Shown: positions 34,411-43,476, counted from the first letter of the stretch. The stretch: 64,000 nt of DNA from JASJAR01 sp038530285 (GCA_038530285.1 JBCBCY010000007.1:99462-163461), one strand, 5' to 3'. Notes: generated by a model from the letters alone, not told the origin. A program made the numbers and translations.

Positions 34411-36365
34411 TGCCTGCATTCAATTTCAGGGGCTTCCTGACCGGAAGTTCGGTGTCGTTGTCGGCCACACAAGGGGCCAACAGCGCAAGCGGAACTGTGG
34501 CAACCTGGAACCAGACGGCCGCCACCCCGATCACGTTGTCGCTTTCAGCGACGCGGGTCAGTGGTGTGGCCCCGATGGGGCTGATCCTGACGGCGACGGC
34601 CACTTCACCGGCGTCGCGGGTGGACATCCCGTTCCACGACATTGAGTACGTGTGGTCGTTTGACGATCCCGGCACGTTTGATGCGCTCGACAATGCGCCG
34701 ATCTGGGGCAATGACCGCAATGTCGCTTATGGGCCTGTTACCGCTCATGTGTTTTCGCAGCCGGGGACTTACCTGGTCACCTGCACCGCCCATGATGGCG
34801 AAAGCGCCCCGCGTTCAGAAACGATCGAAATCGTGGTGGCAAGCGCTTCAGACGTGTTCGCAGGCTCTAAAACGGCCGTGGTTTCCACAGCGAGCAACTT
34901 TGCCGGGGCACCCTCGGGCGCGCAGCAATTCAACAGCATCAATGCCGCGTTGAACGCCATGCAGGGCAATCAGGATTATCGGATCTTGCTGCGTCGTGGC
35001 GAAACTTACACTGATGACCTTTTCGTTGATGAAACCAGCGGATCGGGAAAACGCATCCTGTTGGGCGCTTTCGGGACGGGCGCAAACCCGCTTCTGGATA
35101 TGTCGGCAAGCGGCAGCTACGGCGTGTCTTGGGATGTCGAGAACGGTGTCGCCGACGAGCTGATGGTGCGCGATATCGACGTTCTGGGCGAGTATGATCC
35201 CACACTGACGGGGCAGGCGGCCAACAACGCCGGCGGTGGCGTCGATTACCGCTCGAAGTCACTTTTGACCCACAAGACGATCTGGGGCTGCCATTTCAAG
35301 AACTCCGGAAACGAGACCATCAACATTTCCACCAACGACAATATGAAGAACGTCTATGTGGGGAACTCGTGGTTCGATGGTTGGCGCAATTACGGCGCGC
35401 TGGTCAGCGACGGGGGAGACGTGGCCTTTGTCGGCACGAAAATCAAGCAGCCGACGGGCACCCGAAACGCGAATGGCAAGAACAACGATTGGGCCGATCA
35501 CGGACCGTTCCGCCTGTCGCGTCCGACGGGGCCAACGGTCTTTGTTAATACCGACCTGACCTCGTTCAATGACTGGTCGTCGGCGACTTCAAACTATTCG
35601 CTGCAGCCGGTCATTCGCTGGCACGGTGGCGATGGTGCCAGCCCGATTGACGCCGTTCTGGTGATTGACCGGATGCGTGCCGAAGGCGGGCCGATCAACT
35701 TGCAGAACACCGCCACCGGCACAATCAAGCGGGATGTGTTCGCCTTGGCTGACCGGGTGTATTCCATCTATTCAAGCCAGCAGGCAGCCGGGATCATCCA
35801 TGGTGGGTCTGTGTATCGCAACGGTGTCTTTGTCGTACCCGACGTTCCCTCGGGCGGCAGTACGGGCATTCGTGATGGCAGTGTTATCGAAGATTCGGCT
35901 CCGGCCGGGGGACGGCGCACTGAAATCTATTCTTGTGCGATCATCGACCTTCGAGACAACAACAACTCGACGAACCGCAGTGGCGCCAGTGGGCCCAGGG
36001 ATTTTGCCTTCCCCCAGACCACGACAAACGATGGCTACACGGGCAACCTGGTCGGGTATTGCCCCAACCGGACGGGGGGCACGCAAGGGTATTCCGCTGA
36101 TAATCCGCTTGAGACGTCGGATGGGGCGTGGGACCCGATCTATGGTGGTGAAATCTACGGGGCTGGATCGCAGGTCGCAGGCACGACCTATGGGCGAGAA
36201 TGCACCGCGACCTTCAAACCGCTCGCAGGGTCGGACGCCATCGGATCCGCATCAGGCAAAGTATCGCTTCTGGATTTTGAGGGGAACCTCAGAAGCGAGA
36301 TTCTGGCTGGCCTGTCGCGCAACACCCCGTCCAAAGGCCCCTACGAGCCGGATCTGGAAAGCTAG
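34410..36365 (+). CDS. PKD-domain and right-handed beta-helix protein
   Basis: The product is about 651 residues, starting at a GTG that overlaps the previous TAG. Residues about 30-145 form a PKD-like domain (Y-V-W-S-F-D-D-P-G-T, then H-V-F-S-Q-P-G-T-Y-L-V-T-C-T-A-H-D-G). The remainder has the short repeating strands of a parallel beta-helix, as in pectate lyases and phage tailspikes (A-L-N-A-M-Q-G-N-Q-D-Y-R-I-L-L-R-R-G-E-T). The helix could hydrolyse, lyse or simply bind the polysaccharide made by this locus. There is no signal peptide, as with the two genes before it. No catalytic residues can be assigned with confidence. Confidence 0.82.
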   Translation: MPAFNFRGFLTGSSVSLSATQGANSASGTVATWNQTAATPITLSLSATRVSGVAPMGLILTATATSPASRVDIPFHDIEYVWSFDDPGTFDALDNAPIWGNDRNVAYGPVTAHVFSQPGTYLVTCTAHDGESAPRSETIEIVVASASDVFAGSKTAVVSTASNFAGAPSGAQQFNSINAALNAMQGNQDYRILLRRGETYTDDLFVDETSGSGKRILLGAFGTGANPLLDMSASGSYGVSWDVENGVADELMVRDIDVLGEYDPTLTGQAANNAGGGVDYRSKSLLTHKTIWGCHFKNSGNETINISTNDNMKNVYVGNSWFDGWRNYGALVSDGGDVAFVGTKIKQPTGTRNANGKNNDWADHGPFRLSRPTGPTVFVNTDLTSFNDWSSATSNYSLQPVIRWHGGDGASPIDAVLVIDRMRAEGGPINLQNTATGTIKRDVFALADRVYSIYSSQQAAGIIHGGSVYRNGVFVVPDVPSGGSTGIRDGSVIEDSAPAGGRRTEIYSCAIIDLRDNNNSTNRSGASGPRDFAFPQTTTNDGYTGNLVGYCPNRTGGTQGYSADNPLETSDGAWDPIYGGEIYGAGSQVAGTTYGRECTATFKPLAGSDAIGSASGKVSLLDFEGNLRSEILAGLSRNTPSKGPYEPDLES

Positions 36366-36406
36366 CAATTCAGCCGGGTGCACCTGCTTTAAAGGATAGA
36401 ATATCA

Positions 36407-37645
36407 GTGGTCATGCTCGGTCCGTCGGGCTATGCCAAGAGCATGACCGACACTGCGCCCATTGCCTATCTTGCCAGCGAATATCCAGCGCTGTCGCATA
36501 CCTTTATTCAACGCGAAATCGCGGGCGTCCGGGCAACCGGACGCGCGGTTTTGACGGCATCGCTGCGGCGCACATCAGGGCATCATATCGCTGGTGAGGC
36601 GGAAGCCGCCGAAGCCGCCGAAACATTCTATGTGATTGAAAACGGCAAGAAGCCAAAGGTGGTGCTTTCGGCTCTTGGGGATGCACTGAAATCGGGGCGG
36701 TTCTTCAAAGCCCTTGGGCTGGCATGGAAAATCCGGGCCCCCGGGGCCAAGGCCGCCTTGTGGCAGCTGTTTTACCTGCTCGAAGCGGTTGTGCTTGCGC
36801 GGCATCTCAAAGCGCGGGGCGTGGCGCATCTGCATTGTCATTTTGAGAATGCCGGCTGTTCGGTGGCGATGCTGACAAGCGCGCTGTCGGGCATTCCGTT
36901 CAGTTTCACCCTGCACGGGCCTTCGATCTTTTTTGAACCCCATCGCCAACGCCTGGACGAAAAGATCGCGCGGGCCGATTTCGTCGCTTGTATTTCGGAT
37001 TTTGCCCGCAGCCAGGGCATGATCTTCGGCGCCCGGGACCATTGGGACAAGATGAAGATCGTCCATTGCGGGGTGGAGCCGGATCGCTACGGTGCCACAT
37101 TGGCCGAAGATGGCCAGCATCTGGTATTCGTGGGGCGGTTGGCGGCCGTAAAGGGCGTGGCGATGCTTTTGCGCGCTGTGGCCGACCTGGCTGCGACCCA
37201 CCCCGATTTGCGGCTGACGCTGATCGGCGACGGGCCCGAACGCACCAGCCTCGAAGCGCTGGCGGGCGAACTTGGTGTCAACGGCCAGGTGACCTTTGCC
37301 GGCGCGCGCACCCAGGCGGAAGTGGCCGAAACGCTCAGCACTGCAAACCTCTTTGTCTTGCCGTCCTTCGCCGAAGGGGTGCCCGTGGTCCTGATGGAGG
37401 CGATGGCCGCGCGTCTGCCGGTGATCACCACGCGGATCGCTGGGATCCCCGAATTGGTCGAGGACGGGGTCGCGGGACGGTTGGTGCCCCCAGGGAATTT
37501 GGACGCTCTTGTTGCGGCCATCAAAGACCTGCTGGCCGACCCCGCTGCGGCCAAGGCGATGGGTGCGGCAGGCCGCGCGAAAGTCGAAGCTGAGTTTGAT
37601 ATCAGCAAGGAAGCCGCAAAGATCGCCGCGATGTTTACGTCATAA
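36407..37645 (+). CDS. Glycosyltransferase family 4 (colanic acid/ExoL-like)
   Basis: The product is 412 residues from the GTG, or 400 from the ATG at 36443. The N-terminal half has Y-P-A-L-S-H-T-F-I-Q-R-E-I and H-L-H-C-H-F. The C-terminal half has F-V-G-R-L-A-A-V-K-G, L-I-G-D-G-P-E-R and F-A-E-G-V-P-V-V-L-M-E-A-M-A, a full GT4 donor site. The N-terminal pattern is typical of exopolysaccharide glycosyltransferases. AAAGGA lies 10 nt before the GTG, so the longer start is kept, with moderate certainty. It is convergent with the DprE2-like gene. Confidence 0.92.
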   Translation: MVMLGPSGYAKSMTDTAPIAYLASEYPALSHTFIQREIAGVRATGRAVLTASLRRTSGHHIAGEAEAAEAAETFYVIENGKKPKVVLSALGDALKSGRFFKALGLAWKIRAPGAKAALWQLFYLLEAVVLARHLKARGVAHLHCHFENAGCSVAMLTSALSGIPFSFTLHGPSIFFEPHRQRLDEKIARADFVACISDFARSQGMIFGARDHWDKMKIVHCGVEPDRYGATLAEDGQHLVFVGRLAAVKGVAMLLRAVADLAATHPDLRLTLIGDGPERTSLEALAGELGVNGQVTFAGARTQAEVAETLSTANLFVLPSFAEGVPVVLMEAMAARLPVITTRIAGIPELVEDGVAGRLVPPGNLDALVAAIKDLLADPAAAKAMGAAGRAKVEAEFDISKEAAKIAAMFTS

Positions 37646-37661
37646 CCCGGGCGGCCCGTTG

Positions 37662-38399
37662 CTAGAGCTTCAGCTTTTTGAAGATGGGCTCGGGGATATT
37701 GCGGATGATCAACATCACCAGCTGCCAGATGCGACGCACATAGACGATGTTGCGCTTTTTCTGAACCGCAGCGGCAATCGCTTCGCCCACCTCAGACGGC
37801 TGTGCGGTCAGTTTCTCGGGCAGATCCAGACCTTCGGTCATTTGCGTGGCGACAAAGCCCGGCAGGACCGTGACCACATGCACACCTGTCTTGGCCAGGC
37901 GGTTGCGCAGACCTGACAAAAACGCCGTGAAGCCCGCCTTGGCGGACCCATAGACGTAGTTCGTCGCCCGCCCCCTGAGGCCAGCCACCGAACTGATGCC
38001 GACCAGGGTGCCATGGCCACGCTCTTCAAACCGGTTGGCCAGCACCGACAAGATGCTGGCGGGCCCTTCGTAATTGCTGCGCATCACCTGGGCGGCCAGA
38101 TCAAGATCGCGCTCGTTCTCCGATTGCTCGCCCATCAGCCCCACCACACAGATGGCCGTGTCTGGCAGGGCGGGCAGCGCATCGACGAACCCGGCGTGCG
38201 ATGCGGTGTCAAGCGCGTCGAACTCGTGCAACGACACCTCAACATTGTGCCGCACCGCGATATCGGACCGGTCGGTTTCCAAAGTTTCGACACGGCGCGC
38301 GGCCAGTTGGATCGGATGGCCCAGGGCCGCAAACGCATGAGCCGCGGCTTTGCCGATGTCAGAGCGTGCGCCCAGAATAAGAACGGGGGGCTTCGTCAT
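37662..38399 (-). CDS. DprE2-like short-chain dehydrogenase (keto-ribose 2-reductase)
   Basis: The 245-residue SDR has the nucleotide site L-I-L-G-A-R-S-D-I-G-K and the catalytic pair in Y-V-Y-G-S-A-K-A-G. It ends with a basic, membrane-associating tail. In mycobacteria DprE2 reduces the 2-keto intermediate made by DprE1, so polyprenyl-phosphoryl ribose becomes arabinose. Here it lies directly after a DprE1-like gene with a four-base overlap, the conserved arrangement, so the assignment rests on family plus context. It is the last gene of a five-gene minus-strand unit. Confidence 0.88.
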   Translation of the reverse strand: MTKPPVLILGARSDIGKAAAHAFAALGHPIQLAARRVETLETDRSDIAVRHNVEVSLHEFDALDTASHAGFVDALPALPDTAICVVGLMGEQSENERDLDLAAQVMRSNYEGPASILSVLANRFEERGHGTLVGISSVAGLRGRATNYVYGSAKAGFTAFLSGLRNRLAKTGVHVVTVLPGFVATQMTEGLDLPEKLTAQPSEVGEAIAAAVQKKRNIVYVRRIWQLVMLIIRNIPEPIFKKLKL

Positions 38400-39721
38400 A
38401 GGGTCAGTCTTTCTGATTGGGCCGACGTAAACCTGTCTTGCCAGTTGTTGTCACTGCGAACCGCGCGAAACGCGTCGATCCGGTCATCTGAGGCGGCGAA
38501 GGTGGCCGCAGACATGCGGCTGTCCTTGGCCAGATAAAAGCGCCCGCCATGATCCAGTGTGATCCGGTCAAGCTCGGACAGCAGTCGAAGCGTCTGGGCG
38601 TTGACCGGGAAATCAAGCGCAAGCGTGTAACCCTCCATCGGGAAGGAAAAGGCGCTGTCTTGTGGCCCGAAGCGTTTCAGCACCGCCAGGAACGACCCGG
38701 CCCCTTCTTTCGAAATCGCTTCCAGCAGCGCGGAAAGCCCGGCCTCAGATCGCGCAAGCGGGATCACACATTGGAACTGGGCAAAGCCCTTGCGCCCATA
38801 GATGCGGTTCCACTCAAGAATGGCGTCGAGCGGATAGAAATAGCTGTCCCAATCGACGATCTGCGCCCCGGTCTTGCGCGCCCCGGCCCAATAATAAAGC
38901 CGATTGAACGCGCGAACGCTCAAGGAATTGAGCGCAAAGGCGGGCAGGTCGAACGGCACTTTACGTTTGCTTTTAGGCGGCGTCGTCAAAGGCACCTGGC
39001 GGCGGTCGCCTGGCAGGTCCCCAAGGTCGGCGTGTTCGCCCAATATGACCAATGATCGCCCCAGATCTCTTCCCCTTGCCAGGCAATCGATCCAGGCAAC
39101 CGAATAGGTCGCTGCATGGTTGGCTTCAAACACCTCCATCGCGGCTTTGAGGTTGGGCGCGGGATGGGTGGTTTGGCGGATCCAGGCCGTATTGACCGGG
39201 CGCAGACGGATCGCGGCCGCCGTGACCACCCCCGTCAGCCCCATGCCGCCCAGCGTGTGGTCAAAAAGCTGTTCGTTTTCGGTCGGACTGCAGCGGGTGA
39301 TCTGACCGCTGGCGTCCATCACCTCGATCCAATCGACGCAAGCGCGGAAGCTGCCGTCTTTGTGGTGGTTCTTGCCGTGGACATCTGCGGCAATCGCGCC
39401 GCCAAGGCTGACGAATTTGGTGCCCGGCGTCACCAAAGGAAACCAGCCCCGGGGCAGGAAGGCTGCAATGATATCGCCCAGCAGAACGCCCGGTTCTGCC
39501 ACCAATTGCCCAGTTTCAGGGTCAAAAGCCAGCATCCGGTTGAGGTGGCGTGTCTTCAGCGTGGCAGCAGGGGAAATCGCGCTGTCGCCATACGCCCGCC
39601 CATTCCCGCGCGCAATCAGCGCGGGCTCATCCCGGACCGCATCGCGAAGCTCATCGATGCTGCGCGGCGCGTGAACACGGGCCTCCAACACAGGATATCG
39701 CCCCCAACCTGACAGCTTCAT
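38396..39721 (-). CDS. DprE1-like FAD-dependent oxidoreductase
   Basis: The 441-residue protein has an N-terminal FAD-binding PCMH-type domain (A-R-G-N-G-R-A-Y-G-D-S-A, then G-T-K-F-V-S-L-G-G-A-I-A-A-D-V-H-G-K-N-H). The C-terminal substrate domain contains R-F-G-P, F-S-F-P, L-D-F-P-V and L-A-K-D-S-R. Those C-terminal motifs match decaprenylphosphoryl-ribose 2-epimerase subunit DprE1 in order. At the position of mycobacterial Cys387 (in G-W-x-x-C-V-D-F-P) this protein has Ala (G-Y-T-L-A-L-D-F-P). It overlaps both neighbours by four bases. It would oxidise C2 of a polyprenyl-phosphate-linked ribose. Confidence 0.9.
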   Translation of the reverse strand: MKLSGWGRYPVLEARVHAPRSIDELRDAVRDEPALIARGNGRAYGDSAISPAATLKTRHLNRMLAFDPETGQLVAEPGVLLGDIIAAFLPRGWFPLVTPGTKFVSLGGAIAADVHGKNHHKDGSFRACVDWIEVMDASGQITRCSPTENEQLFDHTLGGMGLTGVVTAAAIRLRPVNTAWIRQTTHPAPNLKAAMEVFEANHAATYSVAWIDCLARGRDLGRSLVILGEHADLGDLPGDRRQVPLTTPPKSKRKVPFDLPAFALNSLSVRAFNRLYYWAGARKTGAQIVDWDSYFYPLDAILEWNRIYGRKGFAQFQCVIPLARSEAGLSALLEAISKEGAGSFLAVLKRFGPQDSAFSFPMEGYTLALDFPVNAQTLRLLSELDRITLDHGGRFYLAKDSRMSAATFAASDDRIDAFRAVRSDNNWQDRFTSAQSERLTL

Positions 39722-40140
39722 ACGGCGTCTCCCAGGCGCGCGTCCGTGAACACAAAGCGCCGGTCAAGATTGTACTTCACGATATACCCGATGCCGAGGC
39801 CAATCACCGCCCCAAGCTCGCGCATCGCATCTGTCTGCCAGATCAGCCAAAACGCGGTTTCAGTGCCCCAGAAAATCGCCGTCGTGATCAGCCCCATGGC
39901 GGTATAAAGCGAAAACTTCTGGCCGTGCGCTTTCACGCCGGTCCCAAGGTCGTAAAAGATCCAGCGCTTATCGAGGATGTACTTGATCACAAGCCCGACG
40001 AGTGTTCCGGCGCCAACGGCAAGTGCGAACATCACAGCGTCGTCGCCCCGCGCCAGCACCAGACGCTGAACGCCCAGGTTCGCGATGGTCGCGATCACCG
40101 CAAAGACAGTGCATTTAAGGACCAGCATGCGGAGGCTCAC
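39718..40140 (-). CDS. GtrA-family membrane protein
   Basis: The 140-residue protein has four membrane helices. It shows the GtrA pattern K-C-T-V-F-A-V-I-A-T-I-A-N-L-G-V-Q-R and twice a Y-x-[LV]-D-[RK]-R-[WF]-[IV]-F motif (Y-I-L-D-K-R-W-I-F and Y-N-L-D-R-R-F-V-F). Proteins of this family are proposed to flip polyprenyl-phosphate sugars; the mycobacterial relative Rv3789 is linked to arabinan donor handling. Coupling to DprE1 and DprE2 suits that role here. Confidence 0.9.
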   Translation of the reverse strand: MSLRMLVLKCTVFAVIATIANLGVQRLVLARGDDAVMFALAVGAGTLVGLVIKYILDKRWIFYDLGTGVKAHGQKFSLYTAMGLITTAIFWGTETAFWLIWQTDAMRELGAVIGLGIGYIVKYNLDRRFVFTDARLGDAV

Positions 40141-40152
40141 ATTGCGCTCCCG

Positions 40153-41088
40153 TTAGGACAGGTTCGGCGTGGCAAACATTCCGGCGCGCTCAGCCTCGGT
40201 TTCCTCCATCGCCCGGGCGCGGCCCTTGGTCAGGGTCTTGCGCTGGTAGGCGCGGATAAACTTGATCAACTCGGGGTCATCCAGACGGCGTTCGCGTTTC
40301 AGCATCGCTCCAAAGTATCCCTGCAACATCGATAGCCCGCCCAGAATGTAGGGCGGCTCCATCGCGCGGAAGGCGGCCGTGGCCGCAAAGTACAAAGGAT
40401 CCGTGCCCATGAAATACTGCCCGAACCCGTGTCGCCGCTTGCCGGTGTAGATGGATGTCTGCGACGACCCCATGGGGCGCAGATGTTCAAACTGCAGATC
40501 CGGCTCATCCCAGGACACCGCCTTCCAGCCCAATTGGCGGGCCTTGTGGCAGTCGATGGCGTCCCACATCACTTCGCGCACCACTCCGCCGATAGCGTCA
40601 AAACAGCTGGTGCGCCACAGCTTGGTCATGCCCACCGACATGTCGTCAGACCGGCGTTCGGACACCAACGTGTCGCCCCGGCGAATGTAGGGCTTGCCTG
40701 AACAGGTGCCGATGCGCGGATCCGCCACCATTCTGTCGATGAGGATCTCGAAGTATTTTGGCGGCAGGTCCAGATCGAGGTCCAGCTTGCCGATCGCCAG
40801 ATAGGGCGACAGGTCATCGACGGTGTCGAGCCCGGCATAGAACGCCTCGATCACGCCCGGACCAACAGCCCTGTGCCCGCGATCGGGTTTTGCAATGATC
40901 TTGATCCAATCATGGGCCGCGGCATATTCGGCCAGGATCTGGGGCGTGTCATCGGTTGACCCGTCGTCGACGATCACCCACAAGGCCGGCGGCAAGGTTT
41001 GCGCCACCATCGCATCGAGGGTCTTCTTCATATAGTCGGACTCGTTGCGGCAGGGCGAAACGACAAGATAGGCGCGGTTCTCGGTCAT
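40153..41088 (-). CDS. Glycosyltransferase family 2
   Basis: The 311-residue protein starts with V-V-S-P-C-R-N-E-S-D-Y and has the donor site V-I-V-D-D-G-S-T-D-D-T. The metal-binding region L-D-L-D-L-D-L follows, then an acceptor region W-D-A-I-D-C-H-K-A-R. The set resembles enzymes of exopolysaccharide assembly. Its start overlaps the stop of the upstream sulfotransferase as ATGA, and GtrA follows after 12 bases. It may act on the glycan carrying the pentofuranose donor made by its neighbours. Confidence 0.9.
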   Translation of the reverse strand: MTENRAYLVVSPCRNESDYMKKTLDAMVAQTLPPALWVIVDDGSTDDTPQILAEYAAAHDWIKIIAKPDRGHRAVGPGVIEAFYAGLDTVDDLSPYLAIGKLDLDLDLPPKYFEILIDRMVADPRIGTCSGKPYIRRGDTLVSERRSDDMSVGMTKLWRTSCFDAIGGVVREVMWDAIDCHKARQLGWKAVSWDEPDLQFEHLRPMGSSQTSIYTGKRRHGFGQYFMGTDPLYFAATAAFRAMEPPYILGGLSMLQGYFGAMLKRERRLDDPELIKFIRAYQRKTLTKGRARAMEETEAERAGMFATPNLS

Positions 41089-42014
41089 TGGAGGTTCTCT
41101 ATTCTGATCGCTTCCTGGCGGTCGGCAAGGCGACGGGCGACCCCTTTAAGACCAAACACACGGGCCGCATGGTGCCCAAAGAACAAACCCGCGCCATAGC
41201 GACGGATGTTGTGGCGCCATCGGCCCAGCCGGTTGCCGACCTTAAGCTGAAGCTTTTCAATCCCTGCCGGCACAGCGGGGTCCCCGCCGGGGATGTAATC
41301 ACGGGCCTGCAAAAGCGGGCCAAGCCGCCCCTCGATCAAGGCAATCTCGCGCGCGCCGGCCTTTGTCTTCCACTTCTGGGAAATGCCCGGATCCGGGGGC
41401 CCATAGGTGGAGTTTTCATAGTACTTCAGCATGGCAGGCTCGAACGGCAGGTCTAAGAAGTCGCACATCCGCGTCAACTCGCCTTCAAGATCAGCCATCA
41501 ACTTTTCGTAGTGAACCGTCAACACATTGGCCTCGGCCAGGCGGGCGGCATCCCAATCGCGTTCCGTCCCGATCCAGTGGTCGACCCCGAAATAGCTGTT
41601 GCCCGCCCAGCCCATCCCGATCGATGAGCGCGCCACATCGCGCGGGTCCCGCAGCAAGTGGATGATTTTGGCTTCTGGAAACAGGGCCGCCATTGTGGGC
41701 GCGTTGCGGTGGATGCTCAGGTGCAGCTGGCCTGTGTCCTTTGCGGCCATCTCGGCGATAAGGTGTTCGGCCAGTGCTTGCCCCTCGACGGCATCGGGCA
41801 GGGTGAGGGTTTTGGCCTTGAAAATCCGGTCGCGCGTCAAAGCGTCCCGGTCATAGCGCCAGGCCCCGTCGCGTTCGGAAATGTGATCGAACAGAAAGTC
41901 GCCTTCGCCCGGCGATTGCAATCCCGGATGGTTCTTGAGCATCAACCGCAGCAGCGTCGTGCCGGACCGCAGCGCACCGTATACAAAGATCGGAGACGAG
42001 GAAAAGTTGGTCAT
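41085..42014 (-). CDS. Sulfotransferase (PAPS-dependent)
   Basis: The product is about 309 residues. The 5'-phosphosulfate loop F-V-Y-G-A-L-R-S-G-T-T-L-L-R opens the protein and I-I-H-L-L-R-D-P-R-D-V-A-R-S-S-I is the 3'-phosphate site. This is the first gene of the minus-strand unit that also holds the GT2, GtrA, DprE1-like and DprE2-like genes. The start was set at the ATG at 42014; a frame 48 bases longer has a poorer N-terminus. Together with the others it suggests a sulfated polymer. Confidence 0.9.
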   Translation of the reverse strand: MTNFSSSPIFVYGALRSGTTLLRLMLKNHPGLQSPGEGDFLFDHISERDGAWRYDRDALTRDRIFKAKTLTLPDAVEGQALAEHLIAEMAAKDTGQLHLSIHRNAPTMAALFPEAKIIHLLRDPRDVARSSIGMGWAGNSYFGVDHWIGTERDWDAARLAEANVLTVHYEKLMADLEGELTRMCDFLDLPFEPAMLKYYENSTYGPPDPGISQKWKTKAGAREIALIEGRLGPLLQARDYIPGGDPAVPAGIEKLQLKVGNRLGRWRHNIRRYGAGLFFGHHAARVFGLKGVARRLADRQEAIRIENLQ

Positions 42015-42163
42015 AATGCCTGTTACCTTAAATACAGGCCCAACTTTTCTGCTCTGCAGCAATTTTGCAAGCCTCTTCCGGTCTGAGGCACGAGTTCAAA
42101 AACAATAGTGCATAATTGCAAGATTGACGGGAAATTGGACACTTTGTTGGTTGGCCGCGGTCT

Positions 42164-42179
42164 TTAACTCACCCTTAAC
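42164..42179. promoter_or_regulatory. CtrA-type binding site (TTAA-N7-TTAAC)
   Basis: An exact match to the CtrA full-site consensus lies 78 bp upstream of the GT4 start at 42257 and about 150 bp upstream of the divergent sulfotransferase start. It is the second exact match in this window. Confidence 0.6.
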
Positions 42180-42256
42180 GATACCTGCCTAAATCAGAAC
42201 GTGGGGTGAGAATGATCGGGCAGCGATGTTCGATACGTCGCACCGGAGCCTTACAG

Positions 42257-43417
42257 ATGACCACCGCTTTCCGCATTGCATCTTCTCTGACCACCGAGAC
42301 ACGACCGGCGCGCGCGCTGAAGCTCGGGGTGCTGACGCCGCACAACCCGTATGACAAGCGGGCCTTTTCAGGGACTGTCTATCATGCCGTCCGGGCGTTG
42401 AGCGACCGCTCTGATCTTGATCTGAATATCCTTGGGCCGCACCAACCGGTGGGCCTGACAAGCCAGCTGTTGCGCCGCAGATCGCCACGCTTCGACCCCG
42501 ACATGCTCGCCGACGACGGCAGCGATTTCATGGGTCTCGATGCGGTCGTTGGCCTGGTGGCAAGCCCGCTTCTGGACCGCGCAAGCCAACTGACCGACCT
42601 GCCGCTGTTGCACGTTACAGACGCAACACCGGGGTTTCTGGGCGAGCTTTATGGCCATGACATTCCGGCCGAAAACATCGAACGCGAAGCGCGTGTGGTG
42701 GCCTGTTGCAATCCGTTGTATTCGTCGCGCGTGATGGCTGATCAGGCCGTCGAGGAGTTTGGCGCCCTGGCCGCCCATGCCCAAGCCTTGCCGTTCGGCG
42801 TGAACTTCACCACGCTTCCCAACGATCTGCCAGTCAAATCACCGCTCGACCGGGTTGAGCTGTTGTTTGTCGGGGGCAATTGGAAGCGCAAGGGCGGCGC
42901 GCTTATGCTGGCCGCCTTTGACCGGCTGCGGGCTCTGGGCGTGGATGCGCATCTGACACTGGTCGGGGGGGTGCCGTCCCATTTGGCCGGTCCGCTGAAA
43001 CGGCGGTCCGACGTCACACTGACCGGTTTTCTCGACAAGAATCGCCCCCGGCATCTGGCCAAGCTGCAGGCCCTTTTCGCGCGCGCGTATCTTTTCGTTC
43101 TGCCGACCCGGGCCGACTGCACGCCAATGGTGGTGGCCGAAGCGCTGGCGCATGGCACGCCGGTTTTGGCCACCGATGTGGGCGGCATTGCCGAAATGGT
43201 CGGACCGGGTGCGGGACGCACCCTGCCGCTGACCGCGTCAGCCAGCACATGGGCCACGACAATCGCTGAGATGACCCGAGACCAGATGGTTTATGACATG
43301 ATGGCCGATGCCGCGACAGAACGCACCGCCACGCATCTCAATTGGGACAGCTGGGCGGAGGGTATTGTGCGGACCGTGATGGAAACCGCCTTGCCGCGCA
43401 TGGCCCGGGTCGCCTGA
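42257..43417 (+). CDS. Glycosyltransferase family 4
   Basis: The product is about 386 residues. It shows T-P-H-N-P-Y-D-K-R-A-F-S-G-T near the start and L-L-F-V-G-G-N-W-K-R-K-G-G-A-L-M in the donor domain. V-L-P-T-R-A-D-C-T-P-M-V-V-A-E-A-L-A-H-G-T-P-V follows, the GT4 E-x7-E region with the first acidic residue shifted to Asp/Cys-Thr. The ATG at 42257 was preferred over 42206, whose N-terminal extension looks non-coding. A CtrA-type site lies upstream. Confidence 0.9.
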   Translation: MTTAFRIASSLTTETRPARALKLGVLTPHNPYDKRAFSGTVYHAVRALSDRSDLDLNILGPHQPVGLTSQLLRRRSPRFDPDMLADDGSDFMGLDAVVGLVASPLLDRASQLTDLPLLHVTDATPGFLGELYGHDIPAENIEREARVVACCNPLYSSRVMADQAVEEFGALAAHAQALPFGVNFTTLPNDLPVKSPLDRVELLFVGGNWKRKGGALMLAAFDRLRALGVDAHLTLVGGVPSHLAGPLKRRSDVTLTGFLDKNRPRHLAKLQALFARAYLFVLPTRADCTPMVVAEALAHGTPVLATDVGGIAEMVGPGAGRTLPLTASASTWATTIAEMTRDQMVYDMMADAATERTATHLNWDSWAEGIVRTVMETALPRMARVA

Positions 43418-43476
43418 ACCGGCCCCCCCCTTGTGCAAGACTTGCCATTGGTGGGCGGCGCGAGCCTTTTTGGGGC

